A stretch of DNA of 64,000 nucleotides from Siccibacter turicensis LMG 23730 (GTDB taxonomy: Bacteria > Pseudomonadota > Gammaproteobacteria > Enterobacterales > Enterobacteriaceae). Both the position numbers and the translations under genes were made by a program. Location of the stretch: assembly GCF_000463155.2 (NCBI RefSeq), contig NZ_AWFZ01000050.1, positions 186,001-250,000 on the forward strand, given 5' to 3'. Shown here piece after piece: positions 1 through 11,202 of this stretch (its first letter is position 1; every line of letters begins with the position of its first letter). Below the pieces are notes generated by a model, which saw only the letters and a program-made list of their open reading frames with translations, had not been told where the DNA came from and did not search any database.

Positions 1-101
1 ATATCGAGTTTTGTCAGGTTGCCAAAGCGGCTGCTAAGGATGATGCCTTCGAGGGCATCGTCGACGAGCCGGGTGCGCTCGTTAAAGAAGAATCTGGACA
101 T
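1..101 (-). CDS. Dihydroxyacetone kinase-type protein, N-terminal fragment cut by the window edge
   Basis: Only the first 33 codons are present; the gene runs off the left end. The start (MSRFFFNERTRLVDDALEG) resembles the N-terminus of the single-chain ATP-dependent dihydroxyacetone kinase of Citrobacter freundii, which starts MSxFFFNQRTHLVSD. That enzyme phosphorylates dihydroxyacetone or glyceraldehyde in the cytoplasm. A GGGAA stretch lies just upstream of the ATG. The catalytic regions are outside the window, so substrate and completeness cannot be judged. Confidence 0.6.
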   Translation of the reverse strand, partial: MSRFFFNERTRLVDDALEGIILSSRFGNLTKLD

Positions 102-187
102 AATTTCCCACTGTTTTTTGAATCGTAGTAACAGCATAGACCCTGAGAGACAGGGCGCGGACAAAGGCAGAATTAGCTGAACGGCGG

Positions 188-258
188 GTGAACGGAACCG
201 CACCAGACTGACACAGATCCGACACATGCGCTTGTCTCAGCGCTCCCTTGCGGATGAC
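188..258. repeat. 71-bp direct repeat, copy A
   Basis: Copy A begins GTGAACGGAACCGCACCAGA and ends TCCCTTGCGGATGAC. The same 71 positions recur 408 bp downstream with about ten substitutions clustered in the middle and no gaps. Confidence 0.75.
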
Positions 259-595
259 GCGCGTGAGACGTTACGGGAAAATGCAGTGGCCCCACTAACG
301 CAGGGCTGCTGCATCTTCCGGCCCTGAAAGCTAACGTCAATGCCAAAGGGATGGACTTCTCCGGCATCAAAACCGCCGCGCCGCAGGCGTTGAGTCCGGG
401 CTGGCAGTCGGGAACCGCCAGAGGGCACGAGCCCCGGGATGGGGTATCGCGACCGACCGGAGCGAGACGCCGGAGGCAAGGGCAGCCCGCAGGGCCGGTT
501 TTACTGGCCGGGAGCCGGGATGGCAAAGGGGGCGGCGGCGAGCCCCCTTTGCGCGTTCACGGGCGTCAGAGGTTACATGTAAGTGCGGTGTAACG

Positions 596-666
596 GTGAA
601 CGGAACCGCACCAGACTGACATATATTCGACACGTTCGCTTATCTCACCGCTCCCTTGCGGATGAC
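596..666. repeat. 71-bp direct repeat, copy B
   Basis: Copy B matches copy A at 188-258 in the same orientation. Both ends are identical to copy A and the differences lie in the central 40 bp. It ends about 20 bp before the terminator shared with lptG. Confidence 0.75.
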
Positions 667-688
667 ATTGCAGAGCAAATGACGCACA

Positions 689-718
689 AAAAAAAGAGAG
701 GCCATCGCCTCTCTTTTC
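689..718 (-). terminator. Rho-independent terminator of lptFG
   Basis: GAGAGGC, a CATC loop and GCCTCTC (696-713) form a 7-bp GC-rich stem. Read leftward it is followed by eight T residues. It lies directly after the lptG stop codon and would end the lptF-lptG transcript; the A/T flanks could also let it work rightward. Confidence 0.8.
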
Positions 719-726
719 TCGTTGCG

Positions 727-1812
727 CTATGCGCGCCGCATCATCAGCCACAAACTTATCAGGAAGAACGATGCGCTTGGCAGCAGCGCCCCGATAATCG
801 GCGGGATGTTGTACACCAGGCTCAGCGGCCCAAAAATCTGATCCAGCACGTAGAACACAAACCCGAAGCTGATCCCGGTGACCACCCGCACACCCATCGG
901 CACGCTACGCAGCGGGCCAAAGATGAACGACAGCGCCATCAGCATCATCACCGCCACCGATAGCGGCTGGAAGATTTTGCTCCACATATTGAGCTGGTAA
1001 CGGCCCGGATCCTGGCCGCTGGATTTCAGGTAGTTCACGTAGTCGCGTAGGCCGGTAATCGACAGCGCATCCGGGTCCAGCGCCACCACGCCGAGCTTGT
1101 CCGGCGTCAGGTTGGTTTTCCAGGTGCCGGTGACGGTCTGGGTGCCGGTGATCTGCTCCGGGTTCTGCAGGTTCGACTCATCCACCTGGGAGAGGTGCCA
1201 CACCTTCTCTTTGGTATCGAATTTCGCCGAGGCGGCATAGCGCACCGACTGCAGGCGACGCTCGTCGTTAAAGCGGTAGATGCTGATGCCGCCCAGTTCG
1301 TTGTCGCCCTTCACGCGTTCGATATAGACGAAGTTGTTGCCGTCTTTCGCCCACAGCCCCTGCTGGGTGGAGAGCAGCGAGCCGCCGTACATCATCTGCG
1401 CACGGTAGTTACGCGCCATCTGTTCGCCCTGCGGCGCGACCCATTCACCGATCGCCATGGTCAGCAGCACCAGCGGGATCGCGGTTTTCATCACCGCCAG
1501 CGCCACCTGCAAACGGGTGAAGCCGGAGGCCTGCATCACCACCAGCTCGCTGCGCTGCGCCAGCATTCCCAGCCCAAGCAGTGCGCCAAGCAGCGCCGCC
1601 ATCGGGAAGAAGATCTGAATATCTTTCGGCGCGCTCAGCAGGGTGTACATCCCCGCGCCCAGCGCGCTGTAGTCGCCCTGCCCGGCTTTCTTAAGCTGGT
1701 CGACAAACTTGATGATGCCGGAGAGCGACACCAGCATGAACAGCGTCATCATGATGGTGTTGAAAATCGTTTTACCGATGTAGCGGTCAAGTACACCAAA
1801 CCCAGGCATCAC
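727..1812 (-). CDS. lptG: LPS export ABC transporter permease LptG
   Basis: LptG is an inner-membrane subunit of LptB2FG, which pulls lipopolysaccharide out of the inner membrane and pushes it along the LptC-A-D bridge. The 361-residue product matches E. coli LptG almost end to end. Three N-terminal membrane segments (about residues 15-35, 60-85 and 100-120) carry the MQASG coupling-helix region. A periplasmic jelly-roll domain (about 130-265) and three C-terminal membrane segments follow, including FGPLRSVPMGVRVVTG. Its ATG overlaps the lptF stop by four bases (1809-1812), so the two are translationally coupled. Confidence 0.97.
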   Translation of the reverse strand: MMPGFGVLDRYIGKTIFNTIMMTLFMLVSLSGIIKFVDQLKKAGQGDYSALGAGMYTLLSAPKDIQIFFPMAALLGALLGLGMLAQRSELVVMQASGFTRLQVALAVMKTAIPLVLLTMAIGEWVAPQGEQMARNYRAQMMYGGSLLSTQQGLWAKDGNNFVYIERVKGDNELGGISIYRFNDERRLQSVRYAASAKFDTKEKVWHLSQVDESNLQNPEQITGTQTVTGTWKTNLTPDKLGVVALDPDALSITGLRDYVNYLKSSGQDPGRYQLNMWSKIFQPLSVAVMMLMALSFIFGPLRSVPMGVRVVTGISFGFVFYVLDQIFGPLSLVYNIPPIIGALLPSASFFLISLWLMMRRA

Positions 1813-2909
1813 ACCGCTCCTTGACGTGCAAATCGGGCACGCAGTTTACGCATGGGCACGGTATCCCACAGGTTAAGGCCTACCGCCAGCGCCAGATAGA
1901 GCAGGTTCACCAGCCACATCCAGATAAGCGGATCCAGTCTGCCCTTCGCGCCGTTGGAGCGCAGCGAAGTTTGCAGCAGGAAGAAGACCAGGTAGAGCAG
2001 CATCGCCGGCAGCATCGAGAGCACGCGGCCCTGACGCGGGTTGACCACCGAGAGCGGCACCACCATCAGCGCCATCACGAACACGGCGAACACCAGGGTA
2101 AAGCGCCAGTGCAGCTCGGCGCGGGCGCCGGGTGAGTCATTGCTGAGCAGGGTGCGCATATTCATCTGCGCGCTGTCGTCCGGATCGAGCGCAACGGACT
2201 GGTGCCCGACAATCGCCTGATAGTCCTTGAAGTCGGTAATGCGGAAGTCGCGCAGCATGGCGGTGCCTTCAAAGCGGGTTCCCTTGTTGAGGGTCACCAC
2301 CTGGGAACCATCGGCGCGCAGGCTCAGTGCGCCGGAATCGGCGACCACCACGGAGGGGCGCGCGCTGCCTTTCGGGCGCAGCTGGGCGAGGAACACGTCG
2401 TTAAAGGTGCTGCCGTTCACGCTTTCGATAAACAGCACCGCGTTGCCGTCGGTGGCCTGCTGGAACTGGCCCTGGGCCAGTGCCGCCATACCGGGGTTGG
2501 CTTTCGCCTCCGCCAGCACTTCATCCTGATGGCGCGAGGACCAGGGTCCGGCCCACATAACGTTCACTGCCGCGACGATGCTGGTAAGAAGGGCAAGGAT
2601 CATCGCGGCCTTAATCAGTACCGCTTTACTCAGACCGCAGGCGTGCATGACGGTAATTTCGCTCTCGGTATAGAGTTTACCAAGCGTCATGAGCAGCCCC
2701 AGGAACAGGCTTAATGGCAGGATCAGCTGCGCCATTTCAGGCACGCCCAGACCGAGCAGGGAAAGCACCAGATTTGTCGGGATATCGCCGTCAACCGCCG
2801 CCCCAAGAATCCTTACCAGCTTCTGACAGAAGAAGATCAGCAGCAGGATAAAAAGGATTGCCAGTTGGCTCTTGAGCGTCTCCCGGACCAGATATCTTAT
2901 GATTATCAC
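1809..2909 (-). CDS. lptF: LPS export ABC transporter permease LptF
   Basis: LptF is the partner permease of LptG in LptB2FG. The 366-residue product begins MIIIRYLVRETLKSQ as in E. coli and has the same length. It has three N-terminal membrane segments with the MHACGLSK coupling region, a periplasmic domain (about 130-265) and three C-terminal membrane segments. It is the first gene of the two-gene operon and is divergent from pepA across 268 bp. Both lptF and lptG are essential in E. coli. Confidence 0.97.
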   Translation of the reverse strand: MIIIRYLVRETLKSQLAILFILLLIFFCQKLVRILGAAVDGDIPTNLVLSLLGLGVPEMAQLILPLSLFLGLLMTLGKLYTESEITVMHACGLSKAVLIKAAMILALLTSIVAAVNVMWAGPWSSRHQDEVLAEAKANPGMAALAQGQFQQATDGNAVLFIESVNGSTFNDVFLAQLRPKGSARPSVVVADSGALSLRADGSQVVTLNKGTRFEGTAMLRDFRITDFKDYQAIVGHQSVALDPDDSAQMNMRTLLSNDSPGARAELHWRFTLVFAVFVMALMVVPLSVVNPRQGRVLSMLPAMLLYLVFFLLQTSLRSNGAKGRLDPLIWMWLVNLLYLALAVGLNLWDTVPMRKLRARFARQGAV

Positions 2910-3174
2910 ATTAATTACGCCTGTGAAAACGAGTCTTTTTGCAGGAAAATCGCTTGTTTCATGGCTTAAACGTCATTTATGCTCTTGAGTCGTTGAAAAG
3001 ATCGCTAAGATTGGCTAATCCTGCGATTTCGCGACTCAGAACCTGTTCTGACGTGCCCGAAACGTAAACACGTTAAGATTAACACGAAGTCATCGCAACA
3101 GCGGAGTACGCGTTACGAAAGGTTGCAATTCTAACCGTCGCAACCGCCGTTGTCTTTAAGATTCAGGAGCGTAG

Positions 3175-4689
<1,515 letters not shown>

Positions 4690-4698
4690 CGCGTTGCC

Positions 4699-4727
4699 CC
4701 TCACCCTCTCCCCCTGCGGGAGAGGGA
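4699..4727 (+). repeat. CCTCACC/GGGAGAGGG hairpin, enterobacterial intergenic element
   Basis: CCCTCTCCC (4704-4712) and GGGAGAGGG (4718-4726) form a perfect 9-bp stem just after pepA, preceded by CCCTCACC. A related sequence in the opposite orientation lies at 54062-54093 between ytfQ and ytfR. This resembles a short hairpin element common in enterobacterial intergenic regions. It may protect the pepA mRNA 3' end, since no U-tract follows. Confidence 0.5.
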
Positions 4728-4846
4728 ATAAAAATCCCGGAATGCCGGAATGGCAGTGTTACCATACGGGTTTTCTCCCTCCTCCGGGATGAGAAGCCGC
4801 CCCGCCTCTGCCGGGCCTTTACATTCATCACCTGAACCCGCATATC

Positions 4847-5305
4847 ATGAAGAACGCAATTTTCTACCTGCTGGAAAACGATACGCATCAGGACGGGCTT
4901 AACGCCGTCGAGCAGCTGGTGTGTGACCTTGCCGCAGAGCGGTGGCGCAGCGGGAAACGCGTGCTGATCGCCTGCGAGGATGAAGCCCAGGCGGTGCGCC
5001 TGGACGAAGCGCTCTGGCAGCGCGACGCCACCTGTTTTGTTCCGCACAACCTCGCCGGTGAAGGCCCGCGTGCGGGCGCGCCGGTGGAGCTGGCCTGGCC
5101 GCAAAAACGCGGCAGCGCGGCGCGGGATGTCCTGATAAGCCTGCTGCCCGAGTTTGCAGCTTTTGCCACCGCTTTCCCGGAAGTGATAGACTTCGTTCCT
5201 TACGAAGATTCTCAGAAACAGCTGGCCCGCGAACGCTATAAAGCCTATCGCGTTGCCGGTTTCCACTTGACTACGGCCACCCCGCCGGTGCCCGGAACGA
5301 CATAG
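4847..5305 (+). CDS. holC: DNA polymerase III chi subunit HolC
   Basis: HolC (chi) pairs with HolD (psi) in the clamp-loader complex and binds SSB, linking the replisome to single-stranded DNA. The 152-residue product begins [17 protein letters not shown] and carries the conserved [15 protein letters not shown] and [11 protein letters not shown] blocks. The last ten residues (after [12 protein letters not shown]) differ from the E. coli tail and run slightly longer, which is acceptable variation at a terminus. It ends five bases before the valS ATG, so the two are probably co-transcribed. Confidence 0.95.
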   Translation: MKNAIFYLLENDTHQDGLNAVEQLVCDLAAERWRSGKRVLIACEDEAQAVRLDEALWQRDATCFVPHNLAGEGPRAGAPVELAWPQKRGSAARDVLISLLPEFAAFATAFPEVIDFVPYEDSQKQLARERYKAYRVAGFHLTTATPPVPGTT

Positions 5306-5310
5306 CAGAC

Positions 5311-8166
5311 ATGGAAAAGACATATAACCCGCAAGATATCGAACAGCCGCTTTACGAGCACTGGGAAGAGCAGGGCTACTTCAAGCCGAACGGCGACGAG
5401 AGCCAGGAAAGTTTCTGCATCATGATCCCGCCGCCGAACGTCACCGGCAGTTTGCATATGGGTCACGCCTTCCAGCAGACCATCATGGACACCATGATCC
5501 GCTACCAGCGTATGCAGGGCAAAAACACCCTGTGGCAGGCGGGGACGGACCACGCGGGTATCGCTACCCAGATGGTGGTCGAGCGTAAAATCGCGGCTGA
5601 AGAGGGTAAAACCCGCCACGATTACGGTCGCGACGCGTTTATCGAAAAAATCTGGCAGTGGAAGGCCGAATCCGGCGGCACCATCACCCGCCAGATGCGC
5701 CGTCTCGGCAACTCCGTGGACTGGACGCGCGAGCGCTTCACCATGGACGAAGGCCTCTCCAACGCGGTGAAAGAAGTGTTCGTGCGCCTGTACAAAGAAG
5801 ATCTCATCTACCGCGGCAAACGCCTGGTGAACTGGGACCCGAAACTGCGCACGGCTATCTCTGACCTGGAAGTGGAAAACCGCGAGTCGAAAGGCTCAAT
5901 GTGGCATATCCGCTATCCGCTGGCCGACGGCGCGAAAACCGCCGACGGTAAAGATTACCTGGTGGTTGCCACCACCCGTCCGGAAACCCTGCTCGGCGAT
6001 ACCGGCGTGGCGGTGAACCCGGAAGATCCGCGCTATAAAGATCTGATCGGCAAATTCGTGGTGCTGCCGCTGGTTAACCGCCGCATTCCGATCGTCGGCG
6101 ATGAACACGCCGACATGGAAAAAGGCACCGGCTGCGTGAAGATCACCCCGGCGCACGACTTCAACGACTACGAAGTTGGCCGTCGTCACGCCCTGCCGAT
6201 GATCAACATTCTGACCTTCGACGGCGATATCCGTGAAAGCGCGGAAGTCTACGACACCAAAGGCAACGAGTCTGACGTTTACCCAAGCGCGATCCCGGCG
6301 CAGTTCCAGAAAATGGAACGCTTCGCGGCGCGAAAAGCGATCGTGGCCGCTGTGGATGAACTCGGCCTGCTGGAAGAGATCAAACCGCACGATCTGACCG
6401 TACCCTACGGTGACCGCGGCGGCGTGGTGATCGAGCCGATGCTGACCGACCAGTGGTACGTCCGTGCCGACGTGCTGGCGAAACCGGCAGTGGAAGCGGT
6501 TGAGAACGGCAGTATTCAGTTCGTACCGAAGCAGTACGAAAACATGTACTTCTCCTGGATGCGCGACATTCAGGACTGGTGTATCTCCCGCCAGCTGTGG
6601 TGGGGTCACCGTATCCCGGCCTGGTACGACAACGAAGGCAACGTCTACGTGGGTCGTACCGAAGAGGAAGTGCGTCAGGAAAACAACCTGTCCGCCGACG
6701 TGGCGCTGCGTCAGGACGAAGACGTGCTGGACACCTGGTTCTCCTCCGCGCTCTGGACGTTCTCGACCCTCGGCTGGCCGGAAAACACCGACGCGCTGCG
6801 TCAGTTCCACCCGACCAGCGTGATGGTCTCCGGCTTTGACATCATCTTCTTCTGGATTGCGCGCATGATCATGATGACCATGCACTTCATCAAAGATGAA
6901 GACGGCAAGCCGCAGGTACCGTTTAAGACCGTCTACATGACCGGTCTGATTCGTGACGACGAAGGGCAGAAGATGTCCAAATCCAAGGGCAACGTGATTG
7001 ACCCGCTGGATATGGTGGACGGTATCTCTCTGGAAGCGCTGCTGGAAAAACGTACCGGCAACATGATGCAGCCGCAGCTGGCCGAGAAAATCCGCAAGCG
7101 CACCGAGAAGCAGTTCCCGGACGGTATCGAGCCGCACGGCACCGACGCCCTGCGCTTCACCCTGGCGGCGCTGGCCTCTACCGGCCGCGACATCAACTGG
7201 GACATGAAGCGCCTGGAAGGCTATCGCAACTTCTGTAACAAGCTGTGGAACGCTAGCCGCTTCGTGCTGATGAACACCGAAGATCAGGACTGCGGCTTCA
7301 ACGGCGGCGAGATGACGCTGTCGCTGGCGGATCGCTGGATCCTCGCCGAGTTCAACCAGACGGTGAAAGCCTACCGCGAGGCGCTGGACAACTTCCGCTT
7401 CGATATCGCGGCCGGCATTCTGTACGAGTTCACCTGGAACCAGTTCTGCGACTGGTATCTGGAGCTGACCAAGCCGGTCATGAACGGTGGCACTGAAGCC
7501 GAACTGCGCGGCACCCGCAATACGCTGGTGAACGTGCTGGAAGGCCTGCTACGCCTGGCGCACCCGATCATTCCGTTTATCACGGAAACCATCTGGCAGC
7601 GCGTGAAGGTGCTGAAAGGCATCGATGCGGATACCATCATGCTGCAGCCGTTCCCGGCCTATGATGCCGCCCAGGTTGACGCGGCCGCGCTGGCCGACAC
7701 TGAGTGGCTGAAGCAGGCGATCGTTGCGGTGCGTAACATCCGCGCCGAAATGAACATCGCCCCCGGCAAGCCGCTTGAGTTGCTGCTGCGCGGATGCAGC
7801 GATGACGCCGTGCGTCGTGTTAACGACAACCGCAGCTTCCTGCAAACCCTGGCGCGTCTGGAGAGCATCATCCTGCTGCCAGCGGATGATAAAGGCCCGG
7901 TATCGGTCACCAAGATCATCGACGGTGCCGAGCTGCTGATCCCGATGGCCGGTCTTATCGACAAAGCCGCCGAGCTGGATCGTCTTGCCAAAGAAGTGGC
8001 GAAGGTCGAGCAGGAGATTAGCCGCATCGAGAGCAAACTGAGCAACGAAGGCTTTGTGGCGCGCGCGCCGGAAGCGGTCGTGGCAAAAGAGCGCGAGAAA
8101 ATTCAGGGCTATCAGGACGCGAAAGCGAAGCTTATCGAGCAGCAGGCGGTTATCAGCGCGCTGTAA
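5311..8166 (+). CDS. valS: Valyl-tRNA synthetase ValS
   Basis: ValS charges tRNA-Val and edits misactivated threonine. The 951 residues equal the E. coli length. The class I HIGH motif appears as HMGH at residues 49-52, and KMSKS (in [10 protein letters not shown]) lies near residue 554. The CP1 editing domain lies between them, with [11 protein letters not shown]. The C-terminal coiled-coil arm runs from about residue 880 ([19 protein letters not shown]). A strong terminator follows 15 bp downstream. Confidence 0.98.
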   Translation: MEKTYNPQDIEQPLYEHWEEQGYFKPNGDESQESFCIMIPPPNVTGSLHMGHAFQQTIMDTMIRYQRMQGKNTLWQAGTDHAGIATQMVVERKIAAEEGKTRHDYGRDAFIEKIWQWKAESGGTITRQMRRLGNSVDWTRERFTMDEGLSNAVKEVFVRLYKEDLIYRGKRLVNWDPKLRTAISDLEVENRESKGSMWHIRYPLADGAKTADGKDYLVVATTRPETLLGDTGVAVNPEDPRYKDLIGKFVVLPLVNRRIPIVGDEHADMEKGTGCVKITPAHDFNDYEVGRRHALPMINILTFDGDIRESAEVYDTKGNESDVYPSAIPAQFQKMERFAARKAIVAAVDELGLLEEIKPHDLTVPYGDRGGVVIEPMLTDQWYVRADVLAKPAVEAVENGSIQFVPKQYENMYFSWMRDIQDWCISRQLWWGHRIPAWYDNEGNVYVGRTEEEVRQENNLSADVALRQDEDVLDTWFSSALWTFSTLGWPENTDALRQFHPTSVMVSGFDIIFFWIARMIMMTMHFIKDEDGKPQVPFKTVYMTGLIRDDEGQKMSKSKGNVIDPLDMVDGISLEALLEKRTGNMMQPQLAEKIRKRTEKQFPDGIEPHGTDALRFTLAALASTGRDINWDMKRLEGYRNFCNKLWNASRFVLMNTEDQDCGFNGGEMTLSLADRWILAEFNQTVKAYREALDNFRFDIAAGILYEFTWNQFCDWYLELTKPVMNGGTEAELRGTRNTLVNVLEGLLRLAHPIIPFITETIWQRVKVLKGIDADTIMLQPFPAYDAAQVDAAALADTEWLKQAIVAVRNIRAEMNIAPGKPLELLLRGCSDDAVRRVNDNRSFLQTLARLESIILLPADDKGPVSVTKIIDGAELLIPMAGLIDKAAELDRLAKEVAKVEQEISRIESKLSNEGFVARAPEAVVAKEREKIQGYQDAKAKLIEQQAVISAL

Positions 8167-8180
8167 TCGGTGGGATAATA

Positions 8181-8208
8181 AAAAACCGGGCCATGGCCCG
8201 GTTTTTTT
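8181..8208 (+). terminator. Rho-independent terminator after valS
   Basis: AAAAACCGGGCC, a short AT loop and GGCCCGGTTTTTTT form a self-complementary hairpin with a T-run. It ends the holC-valS transcript. Flanking A-runs make it potentially bidirectional for the convergent M48 protease gene. Confidence 0.9.
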
Positions 8209-8269
8209 ATGGGTGTCATTCTATGGGTGTCACGCAACGGCTGCGCTTATCCGCCCGCACGTCACGCCC

Positions 8270-9301
8270 TTAACCGCCTGACGCCTGCCTGATACGCTCG
8301 AGGCGTGCGTCCATGTTGGGGTGCGTGCTGAGCCAGTCGGGCAACGTCAGCCCGTCATCGTCGGCGTGTTCCTCCTTCAGCGCGGAGAAAATCTGCTCCA
8401 TCGCCGCAAGGGAACGCCCCTGCCGCTTCATTTCGGCAATGGCATACGCGTCGGCCTCGTCCTCCATGCTGCGGGAGTAGCGCATCTCGTTGACGAACAG
8501 TGCCGACTGCAACAGCGTGTCGCCGATGCCGTCCACGTCCCCCACCACGACCATCACGGTCAGGGTCACCAGCGATGAGCGCACCAGCATCTGCAACGAA
8601 TGACGGTGCCGGTAGTGGCCGATTTCATGCAGCATCACCGCCGCCAGCGCATCGTCACTTTTCGCCCGCGCCACCAGCGCATCACTCAGTACCATGGTGC
8701 CATCGGGCAGCATCAGCGCATTGGCCTCTTCCGGGAAGCGCATAATGCGCAGCCGTAACCCGGCCTCATGCCGCATCTCCGGCGGAATCACCTGGGTAAA
8801 CAGCGTCTGCAGCTGCGTCTGGCGCGCGGCACTCAGCTGGCTTGCCTCCAGGCCCTGTTCGTCGAGATAGCGGGCGCTGTACTCCCCGAGGTGCTGCTCC
8901 ACCGTCACCGGAAGCTGCTGCGCAATCACGCCGCTCAGCCACGGGAGCAGGACCATCACGTACAGCACCACGGCAAGCACGACCCCCACCAACGCCGCCG
9001 CGATCCCGCCCTTATGACGCTCAAGGAAATAGACGGGTGACGGCGTACGGTGGCGGAAATACCAGTCGCGGAACCGGGTGTTGTCGGCGGGCATAAAGCG
9101 TCCGCCGTCCGGGAAGGTGATGGCGAGGGGGATATTCTCCAGCGGCGGGCTGACCGTCAGGTGATCGACGGTGAACAGCCGATGCCCTGCCTCGAGATGC
9201 AGGGTCAGCGACGCCGGGTGTAGCGTGATACGGGCCGCCTCGCGGGCTGCCCGTCCGGGATACTGATAGAACCCGTCACACCGGTAATCAGATGCCGACA
9301 T
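8270..9301 (-). CDS. Membrane-anchored M48 family zinc metallopeptidase
   Basis: This 343-residue protein has the M48 catalytic motif HEIGH at residues 225-229 and a downstream zinc-ligand glutamate in MEDEADAYA (near 282). These are the hallmarks of HtpX/Oma1/BepA-like proteases. A first domain of about 90 residues precedes a single membrane segment (about 99-128), which places the protease domain on one side of the inner membrane, probably periplasmic. Its ATG lies inside the end of yjgN (14-bp overlap), so it is almost certainly translated with YjgN and may act with it. The physiological substrate is unknown. Confidence 0.85.
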   Translation of the reverse strand: MSASDYRCDGFYQYPGRAAREAARITLHPASLTLHLEAGHRLFTVDHLTVSPPLENIPLAITFPDGGRFMPADNTRFRDWYFRHRTPSPVYFLERHKGGIAAALVGVVLAVVLYVMVLLPWLSGVIAQQLPVTVEQHLGEYSARYLDEQGLEASQLSAARQTQLQTLFTQVIPPEMRHEAGLRLRIMRFPEEANALMLPDGTMVLSDALVARAKSDDALAAVMLHEIGHYRHRHSLQMLVRSSLVTLTVMVVVGDVDGIGDTLLQSALFVNEMRYSRSMEDEADAYAIAEMKRQGRSLAAMEQIFSALKEEHADDDGLTLPDWLSTHPNMDARLERIRQASGG

Positions 9302-10466
9302 TCAGGTCCAGCGCCTGCACCAGCTCTTCCGCTACCGCGCTCTGGGCGGTATCGGTGTGCGCCTGCACGGTGAGGGTATCAATGTCGCCTTCCACTTCCA
9401 GCGTGTTCACCAGATAACGCGCGTGACGCACCTGGGCGAACGGCGTCGCCAGACCCAGCGAGAAGAACACGATCAGCGCGTTGACGAACAGCAGCCAGAC
9501 ATACGGCAGCAGCTTCATGGTGGAGTGAAACGCGATCTTGCCCTGGTCGAGGCGGGTGTGGTTGAACATGTAGTTTCGGTGCGCCACGGTCAGCCAGGCG
9601 CGCGCCATCATGCCCCATACCAGCATCAGGAAATACACGAGGATGATTTTACTGGTGTTCGCCAGCACCACGCTGCCGATGGCTTCGCCGTCTGCGCCAA
9701 ACTGGCTCATCAGCGCCATGTCGTAGATAAACGAGCCCAGCGCCATGACGATCAGCACCAGGAACGGCAGCGCCAGCAGCACCGCCACCATCGCGAACTT
9801 CACGAAGGCGGCTTTCTTCATCTTGCCGCTGAACGCCGAGTCACCGAAAAACAGGTTGTTAACGTAGAGGTCGTGCTGCACCGCAGAGAGCACGCCGTTG
9901 ACCGCAATAAAGCCCGGGATCAGCAGTGCCGCAACCACTACCGCCATCATCTGGAAGCCGGAAGCGATGATGCCGTAGCTCATCCCAATCACCATCGCGA
10001 GCGCAAGATAGGCCAGCAGCGGCCAGACCAGGAAGGTCATGTAAGCGCGGCCAACGTGGCAGTGGTAGTTAAAGCGCACCCCGCGGTAGCTGCTCATGAT
10101 CGCCTCGAAGCGCCAGTTGCGCACGATGATCCACGGCAGCAGCGCAACGAAAGCCAGCACCAGCAGCGTCGCCAGCGTCGGTGCCGTTCCCACCGCGAAA
10201 TAGAAGACCATCAGGCCCATAATCACCAGCACGCGCCCCAGCAGCAGCTGCGTCGGTTTTGCGTGGTAATCGAAACGGTCGCCCGCCAGTTCGGTATTAC
10301 CGTAGAAATAACGGCGGGTGCGCACTTTCGCCCACGCGGAATAAATGCCAAAGGTCACCACCGTCAGCAGAATATTGACCAGCCAGATGCCAAGCCAGGT
10401 TTCACCCGAGCCATGAAATTTGAGTTTATGACGCTGTGGAGTCGTGTTAGTTGATAAAGAATTCAT
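9288..10466 (-). CDS. yjgN: YjgN family (DUF898) polytopic inner-membrane protein
   Basis: This is a 392-residue integral membrane protein of the DUF898/YjgN family. After a short hydrophilic start (RHKLKFHGSGETWLGIWLVN) it has about eight to ten hydrophobic segments and the repeated family pattern YSAWAKVRTRRYFYGNT near residue 45. Function is unknown in E. coli. Here it is the first gene of a two-gene unit with the overlapping M48 protease, an arrangement K-12 lacks. The pairing suggests the protease processes or monitors YjgN, or both serve the cell envelope. Confidence 0.85.
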   Translation of the reverse strand: MNSLSTNTTPQRHKLKFHGSGETWLGIWLVNILLTVVTFGIYSAWAKVRTRRYFYGNTELAGDRFDYHAKPTQLLLGRVLVIMGLMVFYFAVGTAPTLATLLVLAFVALLPWIIVRNWRFEAIMSSYRGVRFNYHCHVGRAYMTFLVWPLLAYLALAMVIGMSYGIIASGFQMMAVVVAALLIPGFIAVNGVLSAVQHDLYVNNLFFGDSAFSGKMKKAAFVKFAMVAVLLALPFLVLIVMALGSFIYDMALMSQFGADGEAIGSVVLANTSKIILVYFLMLVWGMMARAWLTVAHRNYMFNHTRLDQGKIAFHSTMKLLPYVWLLFVNALIVFFSLGLATPFAQVRHARYLVNTLEVEGDIDTLTVQAHTDTAQSAVAEELVQALDLNVGI

Positions 10467-10673
10467 CCGCTTTCATCCTGAAAGAAATAAATAAAAAACC
10501 CTGTTACCAGGGGAGTTATTAACGCGCAGGGCGTGCCTGCGCGATTACAGTCTGCCGCGTGAACGCAGCAGCAATTGTCTTTTTACGCGCGTCGGGTTTT
10601 ATTTTTCATCTGCCGCGCGTTTGTTTTATATTGGGAACTCGCGTATTTCTTAGCTACTACATCAGGTCAGATC

Positions 10674-11183
10674 ATGCAGAGCAGTCCCTCAGCCAGCGGC
10701 GATTTACAGCTTCGCCTGCTTACCGCACACGATAATTCCGCTATTGCGACGGTTATTCGCACCGTATCCGCAGAGTTTGGCTTAACGGCAGATAAAGGCT
10801 ATACCGTGGCCGATCCGCATCTCGATCGTCTTTATGATATTTACAGCCAGCCGCGCCACGCTTACTGGGTAGTGGAGCTAAACGGCACGGTGGTCGGCGG
10901 CGGCGGTGTTGCCCCGCTGGCCTGTAGCGAGCCGGATATCTGTGAACTGCAAAAAATGTATTTCCTGCCCGCCGCGCGCGGTAAAGGAATGGCGCGTCGG
11001 CTGGCGCAGCAGGCGCTGGCCTTTGCCCGCGAGCAGCAGTTCACCCGCTGCTACCTGGAGACCACCGCGTTTCTCCACCAGGCCATCGCGCTCTATGAAA
11101 GCCTGGGCTTCGACCACATCAGCGAGCCGCTCGGCTGCACCGGGCACGTTGACTGCGAAGTGCGCATGTTGAAAAGCCTGTAA
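10674..11183 (+). CDS. yjgM: GNAT family N-acetyltransferase YjgM
   Basis: This predicted acetyl-CoA-dependent N-acetyltransferase of 169 residues resembles E. coli YjgM. The GNAT acetyl-CoA loop appears as [18 protein letters not shown], and conserved blocks include [14 protein letters not shown] and [20 protein letters not shown] start at the ATG at 10674 ([16 protein letters not shown]) because it lines up with the E. coli start; an in-frame ATG 99 bp upstream would add an unrelated segment. The substrate is unproven. It is divergent from yjgN. Confidence 0.9.
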   Translation: MQSSPSASGDLQLRLLTAHDNSAIATVIRTVSAEFGLTADKGYTVADPHLDRLYDIYSQPRHAYWVVELNGTVVGGGGVAPLACSEPDICELQKMYFLPAARGKGMARRLAQQALAFAREQQFTRCYLETTAFLHQAIALYESLGFDHISEPLGCTGHVDCEVRMLKSL

Positions 11184-11202
11184 CGCAGCGCATCGGGCCA
11201 GA

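Larger units (their letters stand above)
102..726. other. 625-bp intergenic stretch with direct repeats and a strong hairpin
   Basis: I see no convincing gene between the kinase start and lptG. The stretch holds two copies of a 71-bp direct repeat (188-258 and 596-666). Between them is an 11-bp perfect hairpin: GCAAAGGGGGC at 523-533 and GCCCCCTTTGC at 542-552, with an 8-nt loop. Short open frames crossing the region are GC-rich, lack ribosome binding sites and overlap each other on both strands. The minus-strand translation of each repeat reads HPQGS..., which reminds me of sequence seen around P4-like satellite phages, but no integrase or attachment site is visible. It may be a mobile-element remnant. 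Confidence 0.4.

Noticed and set aside
173-633. Overlapping short open frames on both strands between the left end and lptG
   Set aside because: They overlap one another, lack ribosome sites and change with the repeat copies; I describe the DNA repeats instead of genes.
5275-5305. Frameshift at the end of holC
   Set aside because: The tail differs from E. coli, but the frame ends cleanly five bases before valS and termini vary; no evidence of damage.
5896-7137. 413-codon open frame antisense to valS
   Set aside because: Same kind of GC-driven shadow; valS is complete on the other strand.
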